This document shows, one piece after another, positions 34,500 to 46,399 of a stretch of 64,000 nt of DNA. Each line of letters begins with the position of its first letter. Position 1 is the first letter of the stretch. A program made the translations under genes and the position numbers. This stretch comes from Sphagnum compactum (taxonomy: Eukaryota > Bryophyta > Sphagnopsida > Sphagnales), in contig OZ234503.1 of NCBI GenBank assembly GCA_965153455.1, positions 5,394,001 to 5,458,000 on the forward strand, in the 5' to 3' direction. The notes under the pieces are model-generated. The model searched no databases, was not told where the DNA came from, and worked only from the letters and a program-made list of their open reading frames with translations.

Positions 34500-35020
34500 A
34501 TTGTCTCTAGTTAGTGAAGTTTCAACTGTCATAAAATCCTTCATATCTTTATGTCACATTCAATTCATTCGTGGATCATCCAACCAATTCTTTACAACAC
34601 AATGATACATCTAAGTTTTCCACTTGTAATCGGCAACATTAAAAAGTTACCAACATGCCAACAAGACTGAAAACATGTTCAATTTCAATATATGATCCCG
34701 AAATTTCAAAGAGTTGTTTGGCAAGGAAGTCAACATTTGGGAATTGAATCTCATGAATGCACCACCAAGCAAGGGGATTAGCACATGTAACTAGAACTAC
34801 AGACAACTTCCTGAATATAGATAGTTCCCCTACAACAAGAGCACGTGAAGACTCTTCAATAGTAGCACCAACACCAAAGATGTTATTGTCTTCTTCAACA
34901 ACTCCAACATATAATCCATCAACTTGAGTTGTAAATGCTTGGACAATAGGGTTCGATACACAAAATATGATCATCAATAGAGATACGTTCAACAACATTA
35001 GCAAGAATCCATACTCCATA
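34500..35020 (-). pseudogene. hAT transposase C-terminal dimerisation fragment
   Basis: On the minus strand, ELSIFRKLSVVLVTCANPL, AWWCIHEIQFPNVDFLAKQ and IEIEHVFSLVGML match the recalled hAT dimerisation domain, in which WW and FSxxG are key. Further left, CRLQVENLD continues the same domain after a stop. It differs from the 25.4-28.3 kb transposase and represents another hAT lineage. No inverted termini were found. Confidence 0.8.
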
Positions 35021-35759
35021 GCGCAAAAGACTCACTCAGCAACATCCATAAGAATCTAAACTCCAAAGCATGAAAGACACCATGAATTACGCAAAGAAGA
35101 CAAAAAATAATGCAAGCACCAAACTTGCAAACACACAAACACAAAGATAAGTGAAATTTGCTCAAACTTGAAGCCACTTAAAGCCAAAACTTATGCAAAA
35201 AGCCAAAACTTGTGCAATACTCAACCTCCCATAACCAGAACACTTCAATCAAGGAAGACTTTGAAGAACTAAACAAAGTGAAATGTACCTATGTTCAAGA
35301 GATAGTTGCAAAGGTGTTCACTGCCCACATTTTGCCAAAACAAAAGTGTTCATCCTTGTGACAAAGAGAAAAACAACACAAGCTTCGTTGTTTTGTGCAG
35401 AAAGATGAAAGAGACAAAGACACATTCCAACTACCCTAAACCCAAAACCCTAATGGAGTGCTTCATATCAACCCCTTAAACCTTGATTCTACAAATATAC
35501 TTTGCAAATGCATAATCCGGCAACTGAAATTTCATCTTCCCAGACCACAACTAGCCATAACATACGAATATGAATAATTAAAAAATGAGCAATTCGATTA
35601 ACATCCGGATATACATAGTTGTCAGATGTTGGTCAAAAGAACATCCACTGGATACACATAAAATGAGAAATTGAAAACAATGCAATTTTGGGATATGTCT
35701 ACATCCATATCCCACAACTATCCGGATTCATATCCGGATATTTGCACATATCTGGACAA

Positions 35760-35836
35760 CACTGGTTTGAACTCAAGACCTTTTTGAGGTCCCAGGGTCC
35801 CAGAATGCGCTATACTAGTGAACCATCTCCCCTGGG
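35760..35836 (-). mobile_element. tRNA-derived SINE head
   Basis: Read on the minus strand, an A-box-like TGGTTCACTAGTATAG (35810-35825) and a B-box-like GAGTTCAAACC (35764-35774) are spaced as in a polymerase III promoter, and the first bases GGGGAGATGG resemble a tRNA 5' end. The acceptor stem is not preserved. Confidence 0.55.
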
Positions 35837-35837
35837 A

Positions 35838-36345
35838 TTAAGGGCAACCATATTTGATTTGGGCCAGCTAAGGGCCATCAAATTTTGTCTAGGTCATTAG
35901 AGAGTGCCCAAATTTGATCTCAATTGTTTGACAATGACCTGATTTAATTCAGCCATCCAAGGGTAATCTAGGTTGTATGAGGGTGACCAAATTTCATCTT
36001 GGCTGGTCCTAAAGCAACTCAATTAGATCTTGGCCATCCAAGGGCAACTAGATCTGATCTAGGTTCTAAGCAAATGACCAAAATTAATGTGTCACATTAC
36101 GGTGACCAAATTTGATTTTGACCATTTGAGGGTGACCACATTTGATCTCCACTGTCCAAAGGTGACGAGTTCTGATCTAGGCCATCCAAGGCCAACTGGA
36201 TGTGATCTTGACCAATCATCTGAGGGCAACTAGATCTTGACCAATCATCCAAGGGCAACTAGATGTGATCTTGGCTGCTTGAGGAGGGTGACTGGATTTG
36301 AATCCCAACTGTCCAAAGGTGACCAAATTTGATATGGGTGGATGA
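35838..36345 (+). repeat. Minisatellite, right half
   Basis: Continuation of the array at 33295-33815, with copies of 'gaccaaatttgat', 'ggccatccaagg(g)caactagat' and 'gatcttgacc'. It ends about 320 bp from the stop codon of the biotin ligase gene. Confidence 0.7.
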
Positions 36346-36663
36346 ATGAAGTAAAGAATCCAGTATATTTCAAATGAAATACATGTGAGATTCAAGACTA
36401 CAGATCAATTGGTGAATATGCTGAAGATCCTTTCAATATGTGGTGCTCTGAGGATGGAGCACAATTTCACCACTTGCTTGATTCTTCCTGTGTACCTTGA
36501 CAAACCCTGCCATTTGTGAAAACATTGAGCCCAATAAATAAGTGACTCCTACCAGGTAAGTTACCAGTGGAAAAACAAGAAACTCCAACTCACGAAATGG
36601 GACAAAAAGAAGAGTTGAGGTTACTCACAGTGTGGCATCTGGGATCACAACAGTAGGCTGGCA

Positions 36664-39600
36664 TCACATCTTTTTCCTTACAAGTCCTTGCAGAAAGTCA
36701 AAACTGCGAAATGTATGATCTGATGTTAAGAGTTAACCCCTGTCAAGTTAAATTGTTCTTTGATTGGAAATGAACCCTGATCTCTAAGCATGTAACTTAA
36801 AAGCAAACCACTCATGCCTCAAGGAAGTCCTGACACTAGACCCCTGTGTTCAGAATATGCTTCAGCATTTCTCTGGCAATGAACGGTGTGTAAAATGCAC
36901 CTACCCTGCTAAGCTGTTTCATACCTGTTGCCATCAGGATGAAGTTCATATGGATCATCTGAGTCATCTACTGCTCGCAGATATCCTGTTGCTGTTAACC
37001 CCTGCAATTATGTTCTGATTGTTAAGCGTATGATAGTATAGTTCTCATAAGCAACTATTTCAAGCAGCATAAATCTACAGACAGAGAGAACACAGGTGGA
37101 AATAGCAGTTTACCTGGATTCTAACATAAACTTTGGAAACTTTGGAGCTTCCTTCCTCTCTTTCCTCCAGTTCAACAGTTTGACCACTGAAAAGGCACAA
37201 GTACCCAATCCAAAAATTGGTAAATTGATGGTTCACTGCTGAGACCAAGTTAACAAGAAAACATCCATAGATGGAATGGAAATTCCACTAAGCTTTTAAA
37301 GGTGCTATGAGATGGGACAAGTGGAGCAAAAAATCATGTGGCAAACTGCAAGAGTACCTGTGCAACCACCTTTGATAGTACTTGCTCTCCAGTGCAGAAA
37401 ATCCTGCGATCAATAGAAGCCTTGCACAGAGTTAGAAACCTTGAAGTGTTTACCTCATTGCCCCAAAGTCTTTGCATGCTGCTTGGTCATCCAGACTGGT
37501 TAGTTTGGTTAGGTGACAAGGAACATCTGAAAGATATGGCCGCCCACCTTGACTGAGAAACACCTTGAAGAGAACCTCAAATCTTCCAAGAATAGCAGCC
37601 AGCAACTCATGTCTTGTTAATGTAGTTGGATCACTACAGAGCTCATGCAGCAATGTGTCCAGACATATGGTTGGGTGCTGATTCGCCACATTCAGCCCAA
37701 CCCCTGCATCCAAATCTACCTTGCCTTCAACCCACAAGACTCCACTTCCCAACTATAATACCCTAACAACCTCTCCTGGAGAGAGAGAAACATGGGATGC
37801 AAAGTATCATATAAGCTTTGCTCAGAAAGGTAAACAGCTATTTCTGACAATGGTTACTGGCAGAATGTCCTCATTCAGTATCCCAGCATTGCAAGACACT
37901 GAGCAGTACACAAGCGTGCAAAATCTGTTTTACACATCAGAAGTTCTGATCTCACATCATACCTTCAAGAAATAACCAGAGAATAAGGATTCAACAAGCA
38001 TTACGCACTCTTGTCTTCACTTACCAATAACAACATTGAACTTCTTGGAACTATAGGTTGATGTACAGAGGACCCCCCCAATCTTAAGTCCTTTTGCATA
38101 AAGGTCATTTGGCCACTTTATTTTTACTTCCGGCATTTTCACAACCTGCATCAGATTGAATATCTCAGCCTTGATTCTGCGTTGACCTGGTATCCAGTTT
38201 GGAACAAATACGAGGTTCCAGGAAGAGTAGGAAAAGGCTACAGTATGATAGCCACCACTGTCCAGGAGAGCTCATATCCCATAAGTACACCACACTTACC
38301 TCTCAGATGCAGTACCCCCGCTTTTACATGCAAACATGATGACCATTGCTATTTTCAGTTCTAGACAACTTGAATTAGGACTCCCCTTTCTCCTGTATGT
38401 GTGTTCAGTATTGAAGCACATCTAACCTGACATCTCAGTTTGATCGTAGTGCTGAAGGTAGTCAGCATTTGAGGCCAGCCAGTAAGTCCCATGGTTTTGA
38501 GGAAAAGTTTGCATTTCAACACCAATGGTTAATGTTCAGAAGATAAACCCTTCACTGGGCAAGACCTCAACTCTTTACTAGCAATGAATGATTTGGATTA
38601 CATACATCTACCTCCCAGAACTGTCACAAAGAGGAGGAGAGAGAGAGAGAGAGAGTTGAATATCTCCCTCCAGAATATAAACTGCATACCTTGGATGAGC
38701 AGACTGCTTCAATTCCCTCGATGACTGCAAGTGACACCACATACTGCAGAAAGGGTACAGAACGTCCATCTTCCATTTGAAGGGTATATGAGAACATGAG
38801 ACATCCCTTTGGAGACTCCCATTTATTGCCTCCACGACCTGCAGAACCACAAGGAGAATTGACATTTTCTGCATACATTAGCAGCAGTTGAGAACAAAAG
38901 GACCTAACAGAAGCACACAACAAAGTCAAGCAAAAGAACGGTGTATGATCAAGCTATGTAAGCAATCCAATGAACAGCCCTTTGGTATGTTGCAATAAAC
39001 TTTTGAAAAGAGGATGGCAGTACCTTTGCCTTGCTTCTGCACATCAGCTACACTTACTGTTCCCACTGGAAATGCATGAAAGTTCCTGCACACCCAAAAC
39101 CCCAAGCTCATCAGCGCTCTGGCCTCCACATGAGAGCATTATTTGTGATGCCAGGGTTGAAAACTAATGCAGGAACAGGACTTACTGAGAAAGCAGAGTG
39201 TGCGTCGAAGGCAGTTGGTGAGCATATAATAGCAGCTTTCCGAATTGCAGAGTATCAAGTCTCCTCATGTAGGACAGCACATCAAATCCATCTGCATCAC
39301 TATTGATCAACAACCCTTCTGTCCCTGCTAGCAGAGTTGCACCTTCCGGGAGTTTCAGCATATCCACACTGCCATGCATCAAGTTATGCACATATTGCTC
39401 TTCTGCAGATGATTTCGCAGTTATGGTAATGGCACAACGTTCAGTACCTGAATGATGCCAACAACAACACCAAAAAGCTGTCAAGATGCCTGTTTCTCCT
39501 CCTAGCACAGAAACACAGTCGCGGCAAGTCACAGCCACTTGTCAAATCTAGGCCTTCTTCCCTCACCTTCATTCCTCAGAGCAATTGCAGCTGCTTTACC

Positions 39601-40184
39601 CTCTTGACCACCACCAACACCTTCTCCTTCCGGCTCCTCAACACTGTAAAACTCTTCCTGCTTGCAAGATCCTTCTTCTTCTTCCATCGCCAGCAGCTTC
39701 TCAGCTTTTCCCCTCGCAACTCCAACTTGAAATAACAAATATACCCCAGTCCCGTCAAGATCGAAGATTGAACACAAACTGAGGTTCATCAAGTGGAAAG
39801 AAACCCTAATCCTGGAAGACGAAGAAAAGGCAATATCTTACTACTGAAAGACTCATCGCGAGCGAGCTTTTTCAGCGGGCGCGAGAAGAGGTGGCCATTG
39901 TCGGAATTGTCTAATATCTGAATCAAACAAGGGCGATTTGAACAGGAGTTTGCGGAATGTCTATCACATCTCTCGGACTTCTTCGCGTTCCATCTCATTT
40001 GCACGACTACAGTCCACGTCCGTAAGCGGAATGGGGTTCGAAATCGTCGCATCTCGGTCTTTAAGTTTCTTTTTATTACAGTACAACCTTGCGAATTGGC
40101 ACGGGATTTTAAGGAGGGAAGAGAGAGAAGAATTGGTGTAGGTGTGGTAAGAGCAGAGCTAAGCAAAGATGAGATTCCCAGCAT
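36664..40184 (-). CDS. HCS1: Biotin-protein ligase (holocarboxylase synthetase)
   Basis: Activates biotin with ATP and attaches it to biotin-dependent carboxylases. Minus-strand exons: 40184-39842, 39725-39567, 39447-39186, 39085-39024, 38838-38690, 38145-38025, 37703-37548, 37403-37358, 37186-37114, 37001-36925, 36703-36664; 495 aa in one frame, all junctions GT..AG. The N-terminus (MLGISSLLSSALTTPTPILL, then Arg-rich) looks like an organelle targeting peptide. The catalytic domain shows the biotin/AMP loop GKGRGGNKWESPKG (about residue 275), KWPNDLYAKGLKIGG (about 335) and GVGLNVANQHPT, then YYQRWLHSGQ; it ends with the small C-terminal domain GLTATGYLRAV, YELHPDGNSFDFLQGLVRK. An open frame extends eight codons further to a TTG, but the ATG at 40184 is the natural start. 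The last coding exon has only 40 nt. The gene looks intact. Confidence 0.93.
38630..38655. repeat. (GA)n microsatellite in an intron of the biotin ligase gene
   Basis: A GA dinucleotide run of about 25 bp lies within the intron between the exons ending at 38690 and starting at 38145. Confidence 0.8.
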
Positions 40185-40262
40185 TTTCTGGGCCCTCCAG
40201 TCGCCCAACCGTCACCCCTAAACATGAGCCGAAACTTCATCAAGAGCTGTAATTCTAGTGTA

Positions 40263-40290
40263 GGTAACGCCCTCGTCCGAGGGCGTTACC
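40263..40290. promoter_or_regulatory. Perfect GC-rich palindrome upstream of HCS1
   Basis: Arms GGTAACGCCCTCG (40263-40275) and CGAGGGCGTTACC (40278-40290) match at all 13 positions around a 2 nt centre. It lies about 80 bp upstream of the start codon, in the likely promoter or leader. It could be a dyad protein-binding site or an RNA hairpin; the sequence does not tell which. Confidence 0.75.
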
Positions 40291-40429
40291 CGACGTAAGG
40301 AAACTGCCAACAAATTTCTTTTTGAAATTCACAGTCACGATGCAACAAGAAAACACAAGAATCAACGGTAGATTTTTGAAAGCCATTTTAAAACAAGATT
40401 TTTTTTAATGTACATATTAACCTGTCCAA

Positions 40430-40690
40430 CATTTGACCGTGTCCAAAGCCCAGGGACCAATGAATTCAAGCAATCTTATTGGTCGAAAGCTTTAAATTGG
40501 TCCCAAGGCCTTTAGACGAGGGTCCAAAACCAAAAAGTGGCAAATTGAGGCTAAACCTACTTTGGAGGGAAAATTAATTCAATTGGACCAAAAAACAGTG
40601 GTCAAAGGAGAGCTACTAATTTGGAGAACCAAGAGTGAGGCTAGGGACCAAGGTAGAGTGCAACTCAAGGGTCCAAATTGCTTCAAACAG
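40430..40690. repeat. GGTCC/GGACC-rich degenerate repeat
   Basis: Words such as 'agggaccaa', 'attggtccc', 'attggacca' and 'agggtccaaa' recur in both orientations over 260 bp. This may be a diverged inverted-repeat element; borders are not visible. Confidence 0.35.
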
Positions 40691-42720
40691 ACCCTCAACC
40701 CTCCCCTCTAAAGTGGGCCTAAAAGAAGATGCCTTGTCAAATATTCTTTGACTTATTCCTTGGTTGACTAAAAAAGCAAATATGCACATCTGTTTTGTTG
40801 ACTGTATGTGATAATAAGCATTGACTGGATCAGGCACATGCAATGACTACACTTAAGCTGACGATCTTGAGCATTGCATCTTATTCTACAAACTGGCAGT
40901 ACCATATTGACATTGTTAGAGTCTAGCAAGCTCATGGATCATTTCATGTGACATATTTGTGAATTGAAATTGTATGCTATAGATGGTGTTGTGTTTAACT
41001 ATACTTTTTTATCGCCATGCTATGAGGGATACAACCCTTGGTGAGGTCTTTTTTATCACCTTATCTTATATTTGTGCGTGCTTGAGTTCCATCATGTTCA
41101 TGTTGTTTGTTATTATTGATTATATGCTGCCAATCAAGGGCATGCGTTTGATCATTTTGCCAAATGTTCTTTGTTAATGTATTTTGGTCTTTAAGTCAAT
41201 AAAACATATTTGGCTTTGTGTAAATTGACCACAATTGTTCATTGGCAACTACTAAGTTTTCAACCATTTGTTGTGTGCTAGCTGATTAGGTGCACTTCCC
41301 AATCTCTATTAATATCATGTGATTTGTTGTCTTCTTTCTGATTAGTTTGCAACTTGAGGTTCTTTTCCAGTGTGGTGGAAAAGGTGGAGAGAAATTGTTT
41401 TTCTACAACAATTATGGTAGGGGTCCATGTTCCAAATCTCATGCAGGATGCACGAAGAGGTTAAATGCTAATTGAACAACCAACTTTGGTACTAGTAGCT
41501 TCCACCTTAAACCCAAAATACATTTGCCTTTTGCTTTTATCAGTGAAGACCTATTTCCAAACAGTGGTGTCTCTTCTATGTTATATTCCAAAATGTGGCC
41601 ATGTTCATAGAAGAGGCTTGAGCAGTGCCAAGAGTAGTAGGATGAACTTGGTTGTTGATGCGATTATGAAGCCTAATTGTACACTATTGTTTGTCTTGAT
41701 GTTATGGTAGAACCTTTCATATATGTTGGTGTTCTTCTATGGATGTTATGGTTTTGTTGTTGGATGCAAATCATAGCTTCTTGGCTTTAAAGGATGCAAC
41801 CAGGTTTTAGTAATAAGGAGGAATGAAACTTGAGGCCGAAGTTGTGTTGTAGAAGACCATTTGGCAATGAATGTAAAAGGAGGCAAAGAAGCTCTTATAG
41901 ATGCATTAACTTTTCATGTAGACTATGCATTGGATGATCATCATCGCAAGTTATGATAAGGCCTCATGTGTGTGTGTAGATTTGAAATGACACAAATATA
42001 GGCATTTTTGTAGATGTGTTTAGGGTTTAGGTTTTGGGTTTAAGTGTAGGATTTAGGTTTTGGATGTGGCATCGAACAACCTATGTAGAATGCACTTGAA
42101 GTGCCCTATATGTAATTTCATGACAACCCAATAAAAATCAGACATGTCATTGGAACAAGACCAATTTTGGCTTTGGTAAATTATGCATCAAAACATAACA
42201 AGTGATAGTGCAAGGATGTCACTTATAGTTAAACACAAAAAGAGCTAAATTTACTATCCTTGGTTTTATTTGCCCTTGCTCCCTTATAAATATGTTATTT
42301 CACTTGGCGTAAAATGAACAAATATTGAACAAATTGACTCGTCCATATCAACTCGTTGCTGATCAATTAAAAATATAATGATACCACTTTAACAAGATTT
42401 CACTTAATTCACTAGACACCATAGTGAAATGTGTACTGAATTAGGCCTCTATGTGTATTAATGCAAGCTCATGATTTTTTAGTTCATTAAAATTTTCAAT
42501 TTTTAGTACCAAACAAATCCTAGCTTTACTTCATGTTTGTTTCTTGACCCTTTCATGTCATGTCTTTAAGAATTAAAGTTCATCATCACTTTGATCTTCC
42601 TATTACTTTTGAAGACAATATTGCAATTCAAGATGTAGATTTTGTTTTATGGGTTTGCCATAAATTTTGAACTAATTATTTTATATTGACATGTACCCAT
42701 TGTATCTTATGCTCCATTTA
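40691..42720. other. No recognisable gene
   Basis: Short frames only. Telomere-like words (TTTAGG variants) cluster at 42010-42065. Confidence 0.4.
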
Positions 42721-42759
42721 ATGTTATTTTTGTGACCTATGTGCATCAAACAACTATTT

Positions 42760-42782
42760 GGGGGGGGGGGGGGGGGGGGGGG
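42760..42782 (+). repeat. 23 bp poly-G tract
   Basis: Twenty-three consecutive G followed by AGGG. The length is unusual for AT-rich surroundings and may also mark an assembly weak point. Confidence 0.9.
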
Positions 42783-43017
42783 AGGGTGATATTAGGTTTT
42801 GGATTTATATTTTCCCCCACCCTATTATTATTTATTTATTTAATATGCACATATTTTAGCCACCTTATATTTGTTTCTAATTTTTTTTGGCATCCAATTT
42901 CAATACCAAAATATGACCTTACATTTTTCATAGTTCAAAATGTTATCATTTTGCACAATGTACACCCCACAATCATTGCCCAAGCCTAACAAACATGTAT
43001 TACTAGATGGTGTAGCT

Positions 43018-43240
43018 ATCAAATAAACATTTGAAATGAAAAAGTTGCAAATAAACATTTGAAATGAAAAAGTTGCGAATAAATATTTGAAATAAAAAAG
43101 TTGCAAATAAACATTTGAAATGAAAAAGCTACAAATAAACATTTGAAATGAAAAAGCTACAAATAAACATTTGAAACAAAATAATTGCAATTAAACATTT
43201 AAAATGAAAAGCTACATATAAACATTTGAAATGAAAAAGT
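43018..43240 (+). repeat. Tandem array, 28 bp unit, eight copies
   Basis: Copies of 'aaataaacatttgaaatga' plus 'aaaagttgc' or 'aaaagctac' start about every 28 bp from 43021. The first five or six are nearly identical, so the array is young. The open frame through it is a by-product. Confidence 0.9.
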
Positions 43241-45260
43241 AAAAATTTACAAAATTTTATTAGTCATAAATTCATTTAAAGAAGATGCATCAACACAATT
43301 TAACCAATACATGTCTTATTCTTTTTCATAATTCGTAGTGATAGTATGTATAATAAAATTTATGTCTAGCCAATTAGTATCAACTACATCATATTTCAAT
43401 TTCAATTTACCATGTGATTCACTAAATCGGTTTAATAACACTATGATAACATGGCCCTAGTTGTTTTTTAGTTATTGCATTAGGTTTGTTCATCAAATCA
43501 ACGGGTTGTTTCAAAAGGCCCCATCTATTTCCAACTCTCTTCTTAATTCTCTGCAGTTTTTGTAATTATAACCACCATGTTCCAGTACTTGTGGCATTAA
43601 ATTATTGTTGTGGGAAGACTATTAACCCCTTATAACCCTAAAATCTAAAACACTAAGTGTCAGACTTAAATTTCTAAATATTTTTCTCCACGCTCATTTA
43701 AATGTCCTAAACCCAAATATAAACTAATTCATTGACCCTATAATCACCCTATACAATTAATCAAAACATTATTTCACAATAATTGAACATACTAACAATT
43801 AATACCTTCAATTTTTAATGCACATGCTATTTTTAAAATAAATAAATTATAATACTAGATATTCACACATAAATTATATTAATTATAATTTTATTTAAAG
43901 AATATACATAAACCTATTTTTGCACTAATTAACTTATAATTTCTACATGACCACCAATATATTGCACCCTATGTTTTTACTCATGTATTTTCTATTTTTT
44001 TCGAGTAATGTCCCCCCCAAATCTCGTTGTTCAATAACTTTCATTCACTAGCTTAATATCATGCGCACAAGATCTATGCTTATGATCTAGAACATTCATA
44101 TTTTAATTGTTTCAAAGAGGTGGGATTTATGATTTCTTTACAATGTTTCTCTTTTGTGAAATCACAAGTTAGTTTCCAACTAATGAAATGTCTAACATTG
44201 AACATTGACCAAACTATTCTTACACCCTAAAATTTGGAATTAGATGAAAACTTGAATCAACAAATCTTATCAATATAAAAACCATTAAAACCATAAACTA
44301 GTGATAATTTTTTTTGACCTAGACCTAGGATTGACAAGTTTATATTTTTTTTTAAATTAATACAATTGCAATTGAATTTTTCATTTTAATACAAATTTTA
44401 GGAACTAGAACCAACAATTCTTTAAAAACCCAAGAACCAAGCAACATTGGTCATGATCAATGTTGTGAATGTATTTAGATGTTTAAAATTAGGGTTTAGG
44501 TTTAGGGTTTTGTGACTTGGACCCAAGTTAACATCCGTTTATTTGAACCAACACACAAACTAGATTGTGGAACTAGTCTTCTACTAGACTTGGAAACCTT
44601 AAAATACATTGGGTCAAGATTTTTATGTAAAAAACTTGATTTTTTTAAAACATTGATAAGTAGGGTGAACTTTATAGTTAAGTATTAACTTTAATCATTT
44701 GTCGATTTTCATACCTATATAAACCCATGTTTTAATTTTTTATAAAAATTTGTACCCATACAATCTCTAACGTTGGGGAGTGTAATGTACACATGAAACC
44801 AAACTTAATTTTAAAAGTAAACCTAAAGGTTTTGGAACTTGAAAAAATGTGCTATATAATTGGAACCAAAGGGTTTAAATTTTTTAAGAACTAAACTTAA
44901 ACCTCATCTAGAGAACTTTTAAAAAATGTCAATTGAAACCAAAGTTTTTTTCAAAAAGGAAGAATTGCACAACATTGGTCATGACATAATGCAATTTTCC
45001 CAAACTTTATTTTCAAAATTTTGTTTCAAATTTTTTAATAATAAAAGATATCTAAATTATTATATCTTGTGACAATCAAATTATCAACCTAAATGACCAT
45101 AATTATAAGATCCCATTTTTTTTATCAAATAAAATGAAAAAATTATTATGTGTACTTGTAAATTAAATAGCAACAGAATATTAACCTATATTATTTGACC
45201 AACCTTTCTAGGTGTTTGCTTAAAGCCATTCAAGTGTAAACAAAGTGATAATGTGCTTAA
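43241..45260. other. AT-rich desert
   Basis: Nothing coding is seen. A short telomere-like run (TTAGGGTTTAGGTTTAGGG) lies at about 44489-44507. Confidence 0.4.
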
Positions 45261-45264
45261 TCGA

Positions 45265-45565
45265 TATAACATATCGGTTGTTCTATGTTCATTTCTTGCA
45301 AATCATTGCATAAAAATACATTATTTACATCGATATGATGTAAAGGTCATCTTTTTGTTATATCCATGACAATAATTGCTTTCATTATTGTCATTTTAAC
45401 AATTAGGTTATATGTCTCTTCCTAGTCTATGCTATAAGTTTGAGCATATTCTCATAACAACCAATCATGGTTATATTTGTTCAAATATTCATCTATATCA
45501 TGCTTGACCTTTTACACCCATTTGCACCCAATTTGCCTTTTGTCTTTAAGCAAATGAGATAATGT
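45265..45565 (-). pseudogene. Copia reverse transcriptase fragment
   Basis: On the minus strand, EYAQTYSID, then VKMTIIKAIIVMDITK-like sequence and DVNNVFLC-like sequence follow the order of the copia reverse transcriptase (usual AxxYAQ.YGIDYEETFAPV). Several stops and shifts interrupt it. No LTRs were found near by, so it is a scrap of a second copia element. Confidence 0.65.
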
Positions 45566-45664
45566 AATTGGGTGAGGAGATTCGTGAATGAAAGGCCTTG
45601 CCAAGGTAGAATCAAGGTAAACTCACATTTCATGAATGCTTTCACTCATGGGCCTCATCTAACA

Positions 45665-46075
45665 TAAAACCATGTCTTAAATTTAAATCATGAAAATTGA
45701 AATGACAATATAAAATGAAATGTATTTTTCAAAATATGAAATGTGAAAAAATATGCTTCTGGATTTCAAGGAACAAGGTTTTTTTTTCAAATTTTTTGAG
45801 ATACGTGGGTGGGCTAGTAATCATCCACAAGAGGACTTAACCAAATATAGGTCAAAGAAAACATTAAAAAACCATGTTTGTTTTAAATTTGAATAATGAA
45901 GTAGATTATGTTGTAATGACAATATAAAAATGAAATGTACTTTTTGAAAAATGAAACGTGAAGAAATGTGCCTCCACATCTCAAAGACGAAGGAATTTTT
46001 TCCACCCAATTTTCTAAGGTAGGTGGCTTAAGCAACCATCAACAAGAGGACTTAACCAAATGTGGTTAAAGTGAG
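45665..46075 (+). repeat. Tandem duplication, about 200 bp unit
   Basis: Copy 1 (about 45665-45863) and copy 2 (about 45867-46075) share 'atgacaatataaaatgaaat', 'caagaggacttaaccaaat' and several smaller blocks in the same order. Confidence 0.75.
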
Positions 46076-46399
46076 AAAGGATGTTAAGAAAAAATTAGGG
46101 TTCCTACTATTATTAATGACATGTTGGAATTTGTTGTTTAAATTTGGCAATTTCAAAAAGTTCCCGTCAAAATATGGTGACTTTGTGCCATTATTTCCAA
46201 AATAATCCTTTGTGGGATTCACATTTATTAATTTTTTGAGGACTCCGAGTGGTGAAATTTTGTGAAGAAAACATTATCATCAAATATAATATATTTGAGA
46301 ACTAAAAAAAATTAGGCAAAAAATTTACGAGACTATGTTGGTGTGTGATTATGTTGGTTTTACATTCATAGGTCGAATAAAAAAATGATTCTTAAATTT

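Larger units (their letters stand above)
33816..35838 (-). mobile_element. Composite insertion splitting the minisatellite
   Basis: About 2.0 kb of unrelated DNA separates two halves of one minisatellite. The 12-mer 'aagggcaaccat' stands on both sides. The right end, read on the minus strand, looks like a tRNA-derived SINE head; the left end is A-rich on the same strand, like a retroposon tail. The centre carries a hAT transposase fragment (34500-35020). This suggests a retroposon later invaded by, or fused with, a hAT element, but array homology could also explain the 12-mer. Confidence 0.45.

Noticed and set aside
34639-35019. Independent 126-codon gene
   Set aside because: The sequence matches only the end of a hAT transposase, lacks the catalytic part and continues past a stop at its left end.
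40184-40208. HCS1 starting at the TTG at 40208
   Set aside because: A normal ATG follows eight codons later and begins a good targeting-peptide-like sequence.
42010-42065. Interstitial telomere
   Set aside because: Only a few imperfect TTTAGGG-like words; the same holds at 44489-44507. Too short for a telomere relic.
42900-43190. Minus-strand frame with repeated phenylalanine-rich peptide
   Set aside because: By-product of the 28 bp tandem array.
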